From Mytilus galloprovincialis (taxonomy: Eukaryota > Mollusca > Bivalvia > Mytilida > Mytilidae), in the NCBI RefSeq assembly GCF_965363235.1, contig NC_134843.1, forward strand, positions 51,393,535 through 51,457,534: DNA of 64,000 nucleotides. Reading direction: 5' to 3'. Positions 12,010 to 21,749 of this stretch are shown in pieces. Position 1 is the first letter of the stretch. Each line of letters begins with the position of its first letter. A program made the position numbers and the translations under genes. The notes below the pieces were generated by a model. That model ran no database searches. It was not told the origin of the DNA and worked only from the letters and a program-made list of their open reading frames with translations.

Positions 12010-14084
12010 GTTCAGGGAAAGCTTGTTCGCGACCTAGAATTCTGAGTGGGTCAAGCGTTTAATTAAAACTTATGCGAGAATTTACGAGATTTGGTTGAAC
12101 TGGGGGCAAAGTCATATATGGTACACATCAATATTCGGTGTTTAATAGGCGTTTATTAGGACGCCTGCCGCTTTCCCGTTTACCTGTGAAGTCGCTGAGT
12201 GTCATCTGTTTTTGTTTGTTTATGTTTATGTGTAATAAAGTAAAATAAGTAATATTTTGAAAAATTTCGGGACATAGTGTTTAAAAATTACGGGAGAAAA
12301 TTGGAAAAGAAAATTGAAATTACTGCTTGCAAAAAACCAAAACGAAATGTTTGATAAAGAAGGAACGAGGTCCTTCAAGTCCCTGGAAGCTGTTAAGAAC
12401 TTTGAAGATCTTTGAAGAAGTTTATGTGCAGAAATATAATTTTTTGTTGATTGAGAATAATTTCCAAAAACATGCTGGACGGTAATGGCATTAATTGCCA
12501 AAACAGTATAGCATACAATGGTGACACTACATAATTTATTCCCTTTAGCTTTTTTTCGGGAGAATATAGATAAACAATCTAAACCATATGATTGTCATGT
12601 AAGACGGAGCTTTTTGAAAAGTTGTTGCTGGTCATAACACATAGTCGTAATGAATGATATTATGCGATGTATTCAATAAAAAATAAACATCATGGCTTCA
12701 TAAATGTTATGTTTTCAATATTGTATAAATAATCTGACCGTTAAACCTTGGTACAGTATATACGTTCCTCGTTCAAACCATAATAAAAATATAAAGTTCC
12801 CATAAAATCAAACAGCTTCAGATCGTCATATGGAATTCAAATCTTAGCAAAAAAGCCGCACCCACTTATAAGATATATAAATGTCTTTACTCTGACATAT
12901 ATATTGGAATTAACTAGATGTTCTGTATACAATATTATGTATGCTTCACAATATATCAAAATAAAATGCTGAACCCATCTCCCCCTCCTTTCAAAAATTG
13001 TCAATATCCGATGCATTTGAATTAAGCACAAAACATTTATGTAAATACACGCCTGCAATCAGGGCTAGCATTTTGAACATATATTTTAATAGTACCTAAC
13101 TGTCAGAACATGATTACGATTATTAAGGGTATATAAATTGTCTCTAACTGTCGCCTGGTGAGATTAATAGTTTAAGGTAAAACTTTATGATACCATATGG
13201 CCTAGGTGTTGATTGACTTTTATTTTTATGACCTAAGATCAGTTCCTCAGATACGGTAATGAAATTGCACCTGTACCTTCTTGAATATACAGACGATCTG
13301 CTAAGTGAACATCACAGCATGAATCTGTCCATTTTTGCGTGAAGGTAACATTCAAAGTCAGGTGACATATATCTAACCGTTCCTTTTGTAATTAAGATTA
13401 ATTAACATAACGGTCAAAATAGTCTGTTTTAATATGTCAGTGGAATCTTCAGCTTTAGAAGAATGTAACAAACTTTGTATTTATAAACGATATAAAGTAG
13501 TATTTGGTTTTGAAAGATACTTAGATTTTCATTGTAATGTATCTATATTAACAAAATTGCGTAGCGGCACACTTAGATTAAATGTTGAAGTTGGTCGTTT
13601 TCTGAATACTCAAAGAGAAAATAGAATTTGTATATGTTGCAATATGAATGTTTTGGAAGACGAATATCATTTTGTTTTATCATGTCCAACGTATAGATCT
13701 GTGCGCATAGAATTTTATATTTATTCTACTATTCTTGGCCAAATCGGCACAAGTTAGATAATTTATTCTAAATCTCCAGTGACAGTAAAACTATGCATTT
13801 ATTCAAATGCAGCCGCTTGGAAAATTAGATCACATATAATGTCATAATATTATTGTATACTCTGTAACTTCTGTTCTCTGCTGCCTTTTATTTGTCATAT
13901 GTTGTATATATTTTCGTTTGCCATAGCATGTGAAAATAAATTATGCATATGACTACAGTAATAACGATGCTGATCTGGTAAATCAATAAACTGATAATGC
14001 CCCCAGTTTATCAAATCTCGTATCTAATTAGTCGATAACGCAAAATCACGATCGATCTTGCACATGCGCATTGCTTCCCTGAAC
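12010..14084. mobile_element. 2.1-kb element with long imperfect TIRs, TA flanks, containing a LINE fragment
   Basis: The ends read GTTCAGGGAA... and ...TTCCCTGAAC. A second matching inverted block (tacgagatttgg..aactgggggc near 12085-12108 against its complement near 13998-14022) shows the inverted repeats span roughly 90-100 bp. TA is present on both sides. A LINE remnant (13434-13960) sits inside. No transposase was recognised, so the element is non-autonomous. The boundaries are fairly clear; the superfamily is not. Confidence 0.5.
13434..13960 (+). mobile_element. LINE (non-LTR retrotransposon) ORF2 3' fragment
   Basis: The open frame 13434-13757 reads ILTKLRSGTLRLNVEVGRF and ICICCNMNVLEDEYHFVLSC. 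That is the conserved C-terminal pattern of LINE ORF2 (a basic 'K-R-G-x-x-R-L-x-x-E-x-G-R' stretch followed by a CxxC...H...C knuckle and CPxY). After the TAG stop the same coding character continues briefly (KSPVTVKLCIYSNAAAWKI), indicating an in-frame stop in a decayed copy. An AT-rich tail with AATAAA near 13936 follows. Reverse transcriptase and endonuclease domains are absent, so it is a 5'-truncated dead copy. Confidence 0.7.
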
Positions 14085-14089
14085 TAGAG

Positions 14090-14549
14090 GGCCCGAGACC
14101 ACAATTAATTCCTCTATCATTTCTTTATAACGTTTTGTCGCATTAAAAAAAATTTGCCTATTCTTTTTGTCTATTTTTTTGTGTGTGTAATGTACAGTAC
14201 AAGTCCAAAAATATGTCCAAGTTTCAGAAAAATTGCACGTATAAAACTTACAAATTTAGCCAATACACATCCATACCCCTATGGACAAGTCAAGAGATGT
14301 TCCGAAAACTGTAAATATCACCTTTTTGCACCTGACCTAATCACTCTTTCCATATCAAAATCAGTTAAAATTAAACATCTAAAAATTTATTTCACCTCTC
14401 TTCTTTCATTTCCACCTTATAAAAGCTAAGAAATGTTTGAGAAAAGGAAAGAAAAAAATTTAAGAAGAAATACACTATAATTAAAGGGAACTATATTCGT
14501 TCAAACAACGAACAACGAAAAGCGGGGTCATTAATTGTGGTCTTGGGCC
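14090..14549. mobile_element. 460-bp TIR element with 4-bp AGAG duplication
   Basis: Ends GGCCCGAGACCACAATTAAT on the left and its near complement, finishing GTGGTCTTGGGCC, on the right, about 20 bp of inverted repeat. AGAG flanks both sides (14086-14089 and 14550-14553). No coding capacity was recognised. A related end (acaattgtggtctcgg) occurs near 61830. The superfamily is unassigned. Confidence 0.5.
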
Positions 14550-14554
14550 AGAGT

Positions 14555-16380
14555 ATTGAGGCCCGATTTATATTGATCACAGGCCGTCTGTCGCCCGCAG
14601 ATGCAACGAAGCAAGGCATCCATTTTGGACGGGCAAATATCCACTTTTTGATAATATGAGACGAGCTCTGACGTGCAACGACCCAAGCTTGTCTGGCAGA
14701 ACAGCCGTTGGACGTCAGAGTAATCTCGGACTATCATGATCCTACATCCTGTCATGTTTTTTTAATACTTTATGGCGTCTTTACACTAAGTCCGTTGGAT
14801 TTGTACTTGGATTGAAACTTTAGTCTGGGATAACACGATTTATTTATTAGTTGTATTTTGCTTTAAACTAGCTTGCAGTACTGATCACAACTATTCTCCT
14901 ATATCGGTGCTTTGTGTCTATTGTGTTAATGTCACCAGGTAGTTTTTTTTATAGACGGTGTACCTATCTGTTGAGTTGCACCATTTACAACTGATTTTTA
15001 CAGTTTTTTCTTATGTTTTATTGACAAACTAAGTACATTACTGCCAAATATGACTGTTTATTATTAACACTTTTTTTTCTGTAATGGCCCTGTTTTTCTG
15101 TAATGGCCCTATATTAATGCCCAGTTTGTCTATATTAAGCCCAGTTTGTATTCATCTGAACATTAATGAAAATGATGCAGGTGCCTACAATCAACTAATA
15201 AATCAGTAGTATAACTTAGTGTTAGGTATATTCACAGAATTATGATGAAATAAAATGAAACAGCAACTATAATTTTTTATGGATTTTTCTCCATTTGTTC
15301 TTGTTCAAATTTAGAAAAAAAACAGTATGTATTTTATATTATTTAGTGACCAGCAACCAACATTAGAGGAACCATATATAGGATTCACTGTTCATCCTGT
15401 TTTTCAACAAATAACTTCTGTCAACTTAGCATCTTAGATATTTGGTATATTAAAAGAAGTACAAATTATTTTTTCAAACTTAACTGTCATTAAAAGAGTA
15501 GAGAGTACATCTAGTTGGCAGCAACACATACACTTTTGTGTTTTTATAATGGCCCTGTTATATGTCCTCGGTCAGTAATGATGGCCTCGGATGTCTGTAA
15601 TGGACCTCGGCGTTGCCTTGGGCCATTACAGACTTCCTCGAGGATTATTATAGACCTTGGACATATAACAGGCCCATTATAAAAACACCCATTCATTAAT
15701 ACTATAGTAATTTTACAGGGCCCCAGGTTAGGGTCACCGTGGGATTGTTTTTTGCACATTTTGTTGTTAAATATAAGTCCATAGAATTGTTTCATATGTT
15801 TCATATTGAGGCCATGATAGTGATTTTCTCAAAGTTGAACGACCCCATGACCTCGTGCTTATACCCACGTCATCTGAACTTAGGTGGACAGAGGTCTTAA
15901 TGGCAATCATACCACTTCTCCTTATTTTCATATAATGAGGTCTAACCAGGGACTTTCAATACTTGAGTATAGAAAGTCTCTAGTTTGACAGACCACTTCA
16001 GCCATGATGACTTTTTTTTTTTATTGAACATGTACCTATCTGTTTATTTGCTGATTAAAATTTGCTTTTCGTGTCTCGATATTATTTTTTTTTAGATATT
16101 AGCCTAAATCGCAAAACATAGTGATTTGTCGTCATTTAGGGGAAAAACTCAAGTAAAAAGTTGTGTATATCACTGTGACAGATGCCAATGAATATTTGAG
16201 GGTCTTTCAATCACAATTAACGTATAACTAGTGTTGTGCGTTGACTTATTTGTATATCTTATTTGCTTATACTCTTATCGTTTTAGACACGAAAATGCAT
16301 ATAGCAGGGGAAATAATCATCATTCAGAGGAAATTACTTCTATAAGTAATGGTTAATAATTTCGACTGAGTTAAAGATCT
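14555..16380. other. Non-coding; repeat fragments and a hairpin at 15538-15688
   Basis: No gene seen. 15060-15130 has two copies of 'ctgtaatggccct', related to the ends of the hairpin element at 15538-15688. Around 15900 is the short motif 'ggcaatcataccac', which recurs near 3950 and 48760 as part of a dispersed repeat. Confidence 0.45.
15538..15688. mobile_element. 151-bp near-palindromic MITE
   Basis: GTGTTTTTATAATGGCCCTG... on the left pairs with ...CAGGCCCATTATAAAAACAC on the right. The stem extends inward through 'ttatatgtcc' / 'ggacatataa' and further CCTCGG/GG-rich pairs, so most of the element folds on itself. No unambiguous target duplication was seen. Confidence 0.6.
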
Positions 16381-17036
16381 TACTGTGCTGAAAAACTGTT
16401 CCTTCACTCTTTCTATTATAGTTTGTACAACAAACTGCAAAATCATCCTTCATTTTCAATCAATCCTTTCAATAGTCAATCTAATTTTGTGCTGAACATC
16501 GTTCGTATTTTTTAATATCAATCTCTGCAAAAAAAAAAAAAAAAAAAAAAAAAGGACAAAAATCCATCTTTCAAGGACAATTACTCCTATGTTTGTAAAT
16601 TGATAATTTTGGCCTAGTTTACTAATTTGTAGATATATTTCGTTGAATACTTTGCACTGCAATTTCTCTCAATCTATTAAAATTTCTACGAAAAACGTAA
16701 TAAGGTAGTAAAACTAGTCTTTTAAGGACTATAACTCGTATGATGGACAATTGGTAATTTGGCCGTTGACCAATTTGAAGATCTTATTTTTCAGAACACT
16801 TTTGCATTAACATTTTCTCAGTTTCTGCAAAAAAAACCAAAATATTAGTAAAACTAGTCTTTCAAGGGCAATAACTGCTGTAATTGGGTCAAAATTGACA
16901 ATTCTGGCCAAGTTGAAAAAATTCATATATCTTGTTTTGCTGAACATTTTTCCATTTCAATTTCTATCTATCAAAGTTTCTGCAAAAAACACAAAAAAAT
17001 AGTAAAATTAGTCTTTCCAGGATATGCAAGACAATA

Positions 17037-17187
17037 CAGTGGCGGATCCAAGGAGGGTTCCGGGGGTTGGAACCCCCCTTTTTTTTGGCCGATCAATGCA
17101 TTTGAATGGGAGCATATAGTTGGAACCCCCCCTTTACTCTGGGTTGGGAACCCCCCCCCCTTTTTAAAATGGATGGATCCGCCACTG
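17037..17187. mobile_element. 151-bp MITE with CAGTGGCGGATCC ends
   Basis: Terminal inverted repeats CAGTGGCGGATCC / GGATCCGCCACTG with C-runs and the core 'ggccgatcaatgcatttgaatggg'. Related copies: 21012-21249 (a partly duplicated body) and the split copy around 25085-26585, into which the Mutator-like element inserted. The ends look hAT-like; the target duplication is not clean. Confidence 0.7.
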
Positions 17188-17237
17188 CAATTACTCCTAT
17201 ATCAGATCAACTGACAATTTGTCCATATTGACTTATT

Positions 17238-18639
17238 CAGGGCCGTAACTACCTATGAGGTAGGGGAGGCAGCAGGGGAGGCAACTGCCTCCCCTGAATT
17301 TTCTACACCAAAATTTGAAGTAATAAAATGAAATATTGACAATATGTACAAGAAGAATTTGAATTTATACTATAAACAACACAAGTATACAGTTTAAACA
17401 GTGTTATCATGATACGTGATATATGTCTTTTTCCGGATTTTTGATCGATAGTGAAACGTTTCAGTATTTGTTTGGTTTTTTTTTTATCGTGTGGCCGCCG
17501 TCTGTCTGTTATTCAGTATTCGTACGAGAACACATATTGAACTTTGCTTTTCGATAATATTTAATAAAACTTAACTGTTCACATTTATTTAGGAACTCAA
17601 TTAAGCATAGGAAGTTCCCTTTGTATTGTGAATCTTTAATAATATTGGAAATTCGTTACGTAACCAGCTGAATCAGCAGTTAGATCCTTTTTTTTAACGT
17701 TTCCCGATCGTACGAGAACATTATGGTCAATGCCTTAATAGTTAAACACTCCCATTCGTTGTAGCAGGGACTTTCTATACTAAGTATATACTAGTACAGA
17801 AAGTCACTGGTTGTAGTTATATATATGTCTGTTCAGCTTTCAACAATATTGAAATTCAAGGTCCTCGATAAAAAAAATATATCTTGCGTTCTATGATCTT
17901 GCTTTATATGTTTTTTTTAACTAAGGCAGCAACCATTTGATTTTCTGGGGGGGGCTATGGTTTTTTTTTCTGGACAAATTTTTTTTTTCGCCTGTGGCAA
18001 AAAACAATCTATTTTTTTTGCGACAAGTCGAAAACAATTTTTTTCTTTCAATTTTAGCATTACATATAGTGGCAGCTGAGGGTGAAACAAACAATTTTTT
18101 TTTCTCAGAATCAAAAACAAATTATTTTTTTCTCCAAAAACTGGAAACAAACTTTTTTTCCCAAAAAAAACCATAGCCCCCCCCCCAGAAAATCAAATGG
18201 TTGCTGCCTTACCAGTTTGATTTCTAAAGATTTTTAAATACAGTTAATAATTGTTTGCATAAAAATTGCTTCCAGGATCCAGCAATACTGAAGGAAATCG
18301 AAGGAAAACGGGTCATTTTAGCCATTTTAAATTTGAGAAAAATATCTGCGGTCACAATGAATTTAATGTTGATAATTATAGGTCAAAGTACGGAGCGTTG
18401 GCTCACCCCGAACAGCAATCTCAGCTTGTTTTTGCATAAAAATTGTTTCCAGGTTCAAGCAATACTGATGTTTCTTAAAGTAAGGAAATCAAAGGAAAAA
18501 GGGTCATTTTTAGCCATTTTAATGAGAGAAAAAAGTAGGCGAAGGGCTGTGCCCCAACCCCTCTATTGGGCCTCATTCGGCCCCCCCCCCCTCCCCAAAT
18601 CCCTGCCTCCCTTGAATTCAAACCCTAGTTACGGCCCTG
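17238..18639. mobile_element. 1.4-kb non-autonomous TIR element with 5-bp duplication TTATT
   Basis: Starts CAGGGCCGTAACTACC and ends CTAGTTACGGCCCTG. TTATT flanks both sides (17233-17237 and 18640-18644). The interior repeats a 'aggggaggca / ctgcctccc' theme near both ends and contains a further nested element at 17924-18209. No transposase was recognised. The CAGGG...CCCTG ends suggest a hAT relative with a short target duplication. Confidence 0.6.
17924..18209. mobile_element. 286-bp TA-flanked MITE nested in the 17238-18639 element
   Basis: AGGCAGCAACCATTTGATTT is repeated in inverse at the right end (...AAATCAAATGGTTGCTGCCT), with matching G-run and C-run extensions. TA lies on both sides (17922-17923, 18210-18211). 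The interior is T-rich on both arms. Similar T-rich pieces ending 'aaatcaaatgg' or 'aaattaaatgg' occur near 10650 and 28240. It looks like a Tc1/mariner-type MITE. Confidence 0.65.
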
Positions 18640-18717
18640 TTATTTGAAAATCATATTTTGTTGAACATTTTTACTTAAGAAGGATTCTATCAACTATTGC
18701 TTCTTAAGGTGGCTCGG

Positions 18718-19264
18718 GTCTATTCGAAGTTTCTATCAGAAGTACCGTATTTTTTGTTATTTTATTCTTTACAGAAAGTGAATCAAATTGGTCGAAAAAA
18801 AATAGGGGGTCACGGACCATTTAAGCTCAAAATTTTACTTTTAAACAGGTATGTAAAAGGCACCACTTTTCAATGAAATGATAGGGAAAACAGAGGTGTT
18901 GACATATTTTTATTGGAATATCAAAAAAATGTTCTATGACAATTTCTCCAAAACTGTAATATGAAAAGCTGACCTCTAGCTTTAAAGAATGAGCAAATAA
19001 AAAACATAGGTCACGGATAAAGAAAAAAAAATGTTTTGCCTTAAAACCCAAATTTTGGCGGGAAAATGGGGAAAATGGATGAAATGTCATTTTGACCCTT
19101 TAAAAAATACCGATAATAACGAAAATATTTTATTAGACACATAACTACAATGATTTAACATTTTTTATCAATCAAAGTATTTAAAAAAATTATATCGAAT
19201 TTACGACAAATACTTTTGTAATTCATGCGTGGAATTATGCGCAGTCGAATAGTCCCGAGCCACC
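18718..19264. mobile_element. 547-bp MITE flanked by TTAA (piggyBac/Kolobok-type)
   Basis: Inverted ends GGTGGCTCGGG(tc)TATTCGA / TCGAATAGTCCCGAGCCACC with TTAA on each side (18714-18717 and 19265-19268). TTAA duplication is the hallmark of piggyBac and Kolobok superfamilies. No ORF of transposase type is present. It shares its terminal GGTGG and TTAA target with the element at 34509-34781. Confidence 0.7.
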
Positions 19265-20140
19265 TTAAAGAAATTCCACAAGTAATAGACCATGACCTGC
19301 TGACCAATTCTACCCTTTCATATTTGCTCTTATCCACTTACTGATAAAATTTTTGATAAAGCAAAAAACTTTGAAATTTACCAAAAATGTTGTTTCAGGG
19401 ATAATTCCTCTAAAACAGGTTGTCTGTTTTCTCTGAAAGTTTTTCAAGAGATAATCCTTAACCTGCTGATTGAATTAACTCAGTTCTAGATTTGCTCTCA
19501 CAGCTTTAGCTTTCTTCATCAGAGATATTGGCCAAAAAATGCATGTTCTTTTTTTAGGAACAGCAGGCATGTTTGTAGAATGACCTAATCTCTGGATACA
19601 GCCTTTGAACAAGTGACCACGGGTTACCCAAAGGTAAGGAACATTCTGGTTAAGTTTTGTAGCAATTGGTCCAGAAATTTCAGCTGTTGACAAAGATGAA
19701 CAAACAGAAGGAGGGACAACAGACACCAAGTGATTGAAAAGCTCCCATGGTCTTATAGGCCTGGTGAGCTACAGATATGAGAGATACATTTACCTTTGAA
19801 ATTTGTCCTGTTTTTGTTAGATAAATTTTGATATCTTTTATTGGATGATTTGTGCATCATATATATATAAATAACTGTAACTAAATGAAACAGCAACTTA
19901 AATACATTAAAGAAACAAACGGACATCTTGGGTCAACATTTGATCTCCAATGATCACAATGATTAAGAAGTATCCATGCTATATATAGCAAGCTTTAAAA
20001 ACACAGTTTAGATACCGAATCACAAACAAACTTTACACAACATCAAAATCTCAATCTTATAAAATAAGATAAACTGAATCTGTGTATATTCAAACTCTTC
20101 ATGAATCAAGTATTGAAATTAAAAAGCAAAGATCAAATCA

Positions 20141-20146
20141 TTTATT
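20141..20146 (-). terminator. Polyadenylation signal AATAAA of MRPL36
   Basis: The minus strand reads AATAAA about 45 bases downstream of the bL36m stop codon, a normal spacing for a compact 3' UTR. Confidence 0.6.
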
Positions 20147-20191
20147 TAACTCCTTTCACACATCTTATACATGTAAAACAAACATTCTATT

Positions 20192-20689
20192 CTAAATTTC
20201 TTTTCCCAACCTATCCCCTAACCAGTTAAAATGTGTGAACTCAGTTTCTCCTTGTTTGTAATATCTGTCTGCTCGATATTTCCACCAACATGCCTCATGA
20301 ATTTTTCCTTTTGAATAATCATCTCTATATAATAAACCTGAAGGCATTTTCTTCATTTGTCTGTGTCTTGGTTTTAAGGTACATTCAACATATAATCTTC
20401 CTTTACGTCTTTCAAAATAGCAGCCATCACATCTTAATTTCAAGACATTCTTTGGTTTGTATGTTCTCACTGATAAAATTGAAGTGGAAGTAGGTAGCAA
20501 CAACTTAGAAAGTCCATAATTAGGGAACTGTGACCTAGATTCTTGAACTGAAGTCAGTGTTTGTGGTCTGTAAGCACTTATACATGAAAATAATCTTGAT
20601 GAGATTGAATCTGTAATAGTTTTAGTTGCCTGTACTGCTGGACTCCCATGATGTACCAGACCTCGGCAAAGTATCCTCACTAAACTCAT
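20192..20689 (-). CDS. MRPL36: Mitochondrial large-subunit ribosomal protein bL36m, 165 aa
   Basis: bL36 is a small zinc-ribbon protein of the large ribosomal subunit; the mitochondrial form acts in the matrix after import. Residues 76-112 match the family core: TYKPKNVLKLRCDGC, then a Cx2C-x12-C-x5-H zinc site (C87, C90, C103, H109) ending in KPRHRQ, as in bacterial KHKQ. Residues 1-75 are Ser/Arg/Leu-rich and low in acidic residues, consistent with a mitochondrial targeting region. Residues 113-165 form a C-terminal tail (with HEACWWKYRADRYY) that bacterial bL36 lacks. The ATG lies 21 bases downstream of a minus-strand acceptor (TTATTTACAG, exon from 20710/20711), so the 5' UTR is spliced. 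An AATAAA signal follows the stop by about 50 bases. Confidence 0.88.
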   Translation of the reverse strand: MSLVRILCRGLVHHGSPAVQATKTITDSISSRLFSCISAYRPQTLTSVQESRSQFPNYGLSKLLLPTSTSILSVRTYKPKNVLKLRCDGCYFERRKGRLYVECTLKPRHRQMKKMPSGLLYRDDYSKGKIHEACWWKYRADRYYKQGETEFTHFNWLGDRLGKEI

Positions 20690-21011
20690 TTGGCTTCTTT
20701 ATTACTGTAATCTGTAAATAAATTAATAAGAAATTAATAAAATAATTAAAAATTAAAAAAAATGTCATGAGTTCAAATTTACATATTTATATCAGAAATA
20801 AGGAGATGTGGTAAACTCCCTTTGTAGTATGAAACCTTGTAGTACAATTTTAGAGAGATCCATACACTTAAAAACAAGTAATTGTCTGGAAACTAGAAAA
20901 ATGGCACCGTTCTAAAAATGTTGCAAATTACAAATTATAAAGTTAATATTCTATTAATTAATATATATTGATAACAAATTCAATATTTAAAGTAACAACG
21001 CATGAAACCTA

Positions 21012-21249
21012 CATTGGCGGATCCAGGAGGGGGGGGGGGGGGGGTCTTGGGGGTTGGAACCCCCCTTTTTTTGGCCGATCAATGCATTTGAATGGGGACA
21101 TATAGCTGGAACCCCCCCTTTATCCTGGGGTTGGAACCCGCCCTTTTATTTGGCCGATCAATGCATTTGAATGGGGACATATAGCTGGAACCCCCCCTTT
21201 ATCCTGGGTTTGGAACCCTCCCTTTTTAAAATGGCTGGATCCGCCCCTG
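21012..21249. mobile_element. CAGTGGCGGATCC-family MITE with duplicated body
   Basis: Bounded by ttggcggatcc and ggatccgcccctg. The body unit 'ggccgatcaatgcatttgaatggggacatatagctggaacc' is present twice in tandem (about 21071-21120 and 21150-21195). It belongs to the same family as 17037-17187. Confidence 0.6.
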
Positions 21250-21276
21250 ACCTAGATCTATAAATGCTACATTTAT

Positions 21277-21541
21277 CATGCCCCACCTACGATAGTAGAG
21301 GGGCATTATGTTTTCTGGTCTGTGCTTCCGTCCGTCAGTTCAGGTTTAAGTTTTTGGTCAAGGTAGTTTTTGATGAAGCTGAAGTCCAATCAACTTGAAA
21401 CTTAGTACACTTGTTGCTTATGATATGATCTTTCTAATTTTAAAGCCAAATTAGACTTTTGACCCCAATTTCATGGTCCACTGAACATGGAAAAGGATAG
21501 TGCAAGTGGGGCATCTGTGTACTTTGGACACATTCTTGTTT
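21277..21541 (-). repeat. Dispersed 'acaagaatgtgtcc ... ggggcataa' repeat, monomeric, minus strand
   Basis: Read on the minus strand it begins acaagaatgtgtcc and ends ggtggggcatga. It contains the 'gttcagtggaccatgaaattggggtc' body once, consistent with the monomer at 56131-56434. Confidence 0.6.
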
Positions 21542-21579
21542 ATTATATATATTACTGCAAACATTACATTTTCTTGTCA

Positions 21580-21677
21580 TTGGCTGATCCAGGGGGGGGC
21601 CTGGGGGGCTCTGGCCCCCCTTTCGTGGGAAAAATTTGGTTGATTATATAGGGAATCACTGAAGCATGATTGGAGAG

Positions 21678-21713
<36 letters not shown>

Positions 21714-21738
21714 AGGAAAAGTTCTGGATCCGCCACTG
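21580..21738. mobile_element. GGATCCGCCACTG-family MITE with a 36-base C run
   Basis: Starts ttggctgatccagg and ends tggatccgccactg, with the core 'ggttgattatatagggaatca' shared with 11045-11204 and 36784-36908. A run of 36 C (21678-21713) lies inside. Its length in the assembly may be unreliable. Confidence 0.55.
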
Positions 21739-21749
21739 CTTGTCATATC

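Larger units (their letters stand above)
16381..19740. repeat. Dispersed mussel-type repeat, split by several nested transposons
   Basis: The host repeat carries diverged monomers of the theme 'ctttcaagg.caataactcct...gacaatt.tggcc...tttgctgaacatt' (16400-17030, 17190-17235, 18640-18715, 19269-19740). The same theme runs through 45418-46296. It is interrupted by MITEs and TIR elements at 17037-17187, 17238-18639 (itself carrying 17924-18209) and 18718-19264. A poly-A run at 16529-16552 is included. Confidence 0.5.

Noticed and set aside
17917-18176. Overlapping open frames on both strands rich in Phe/Lys
   Set aside because: They come from the T-rich arms of the 17924-18209 MITE.
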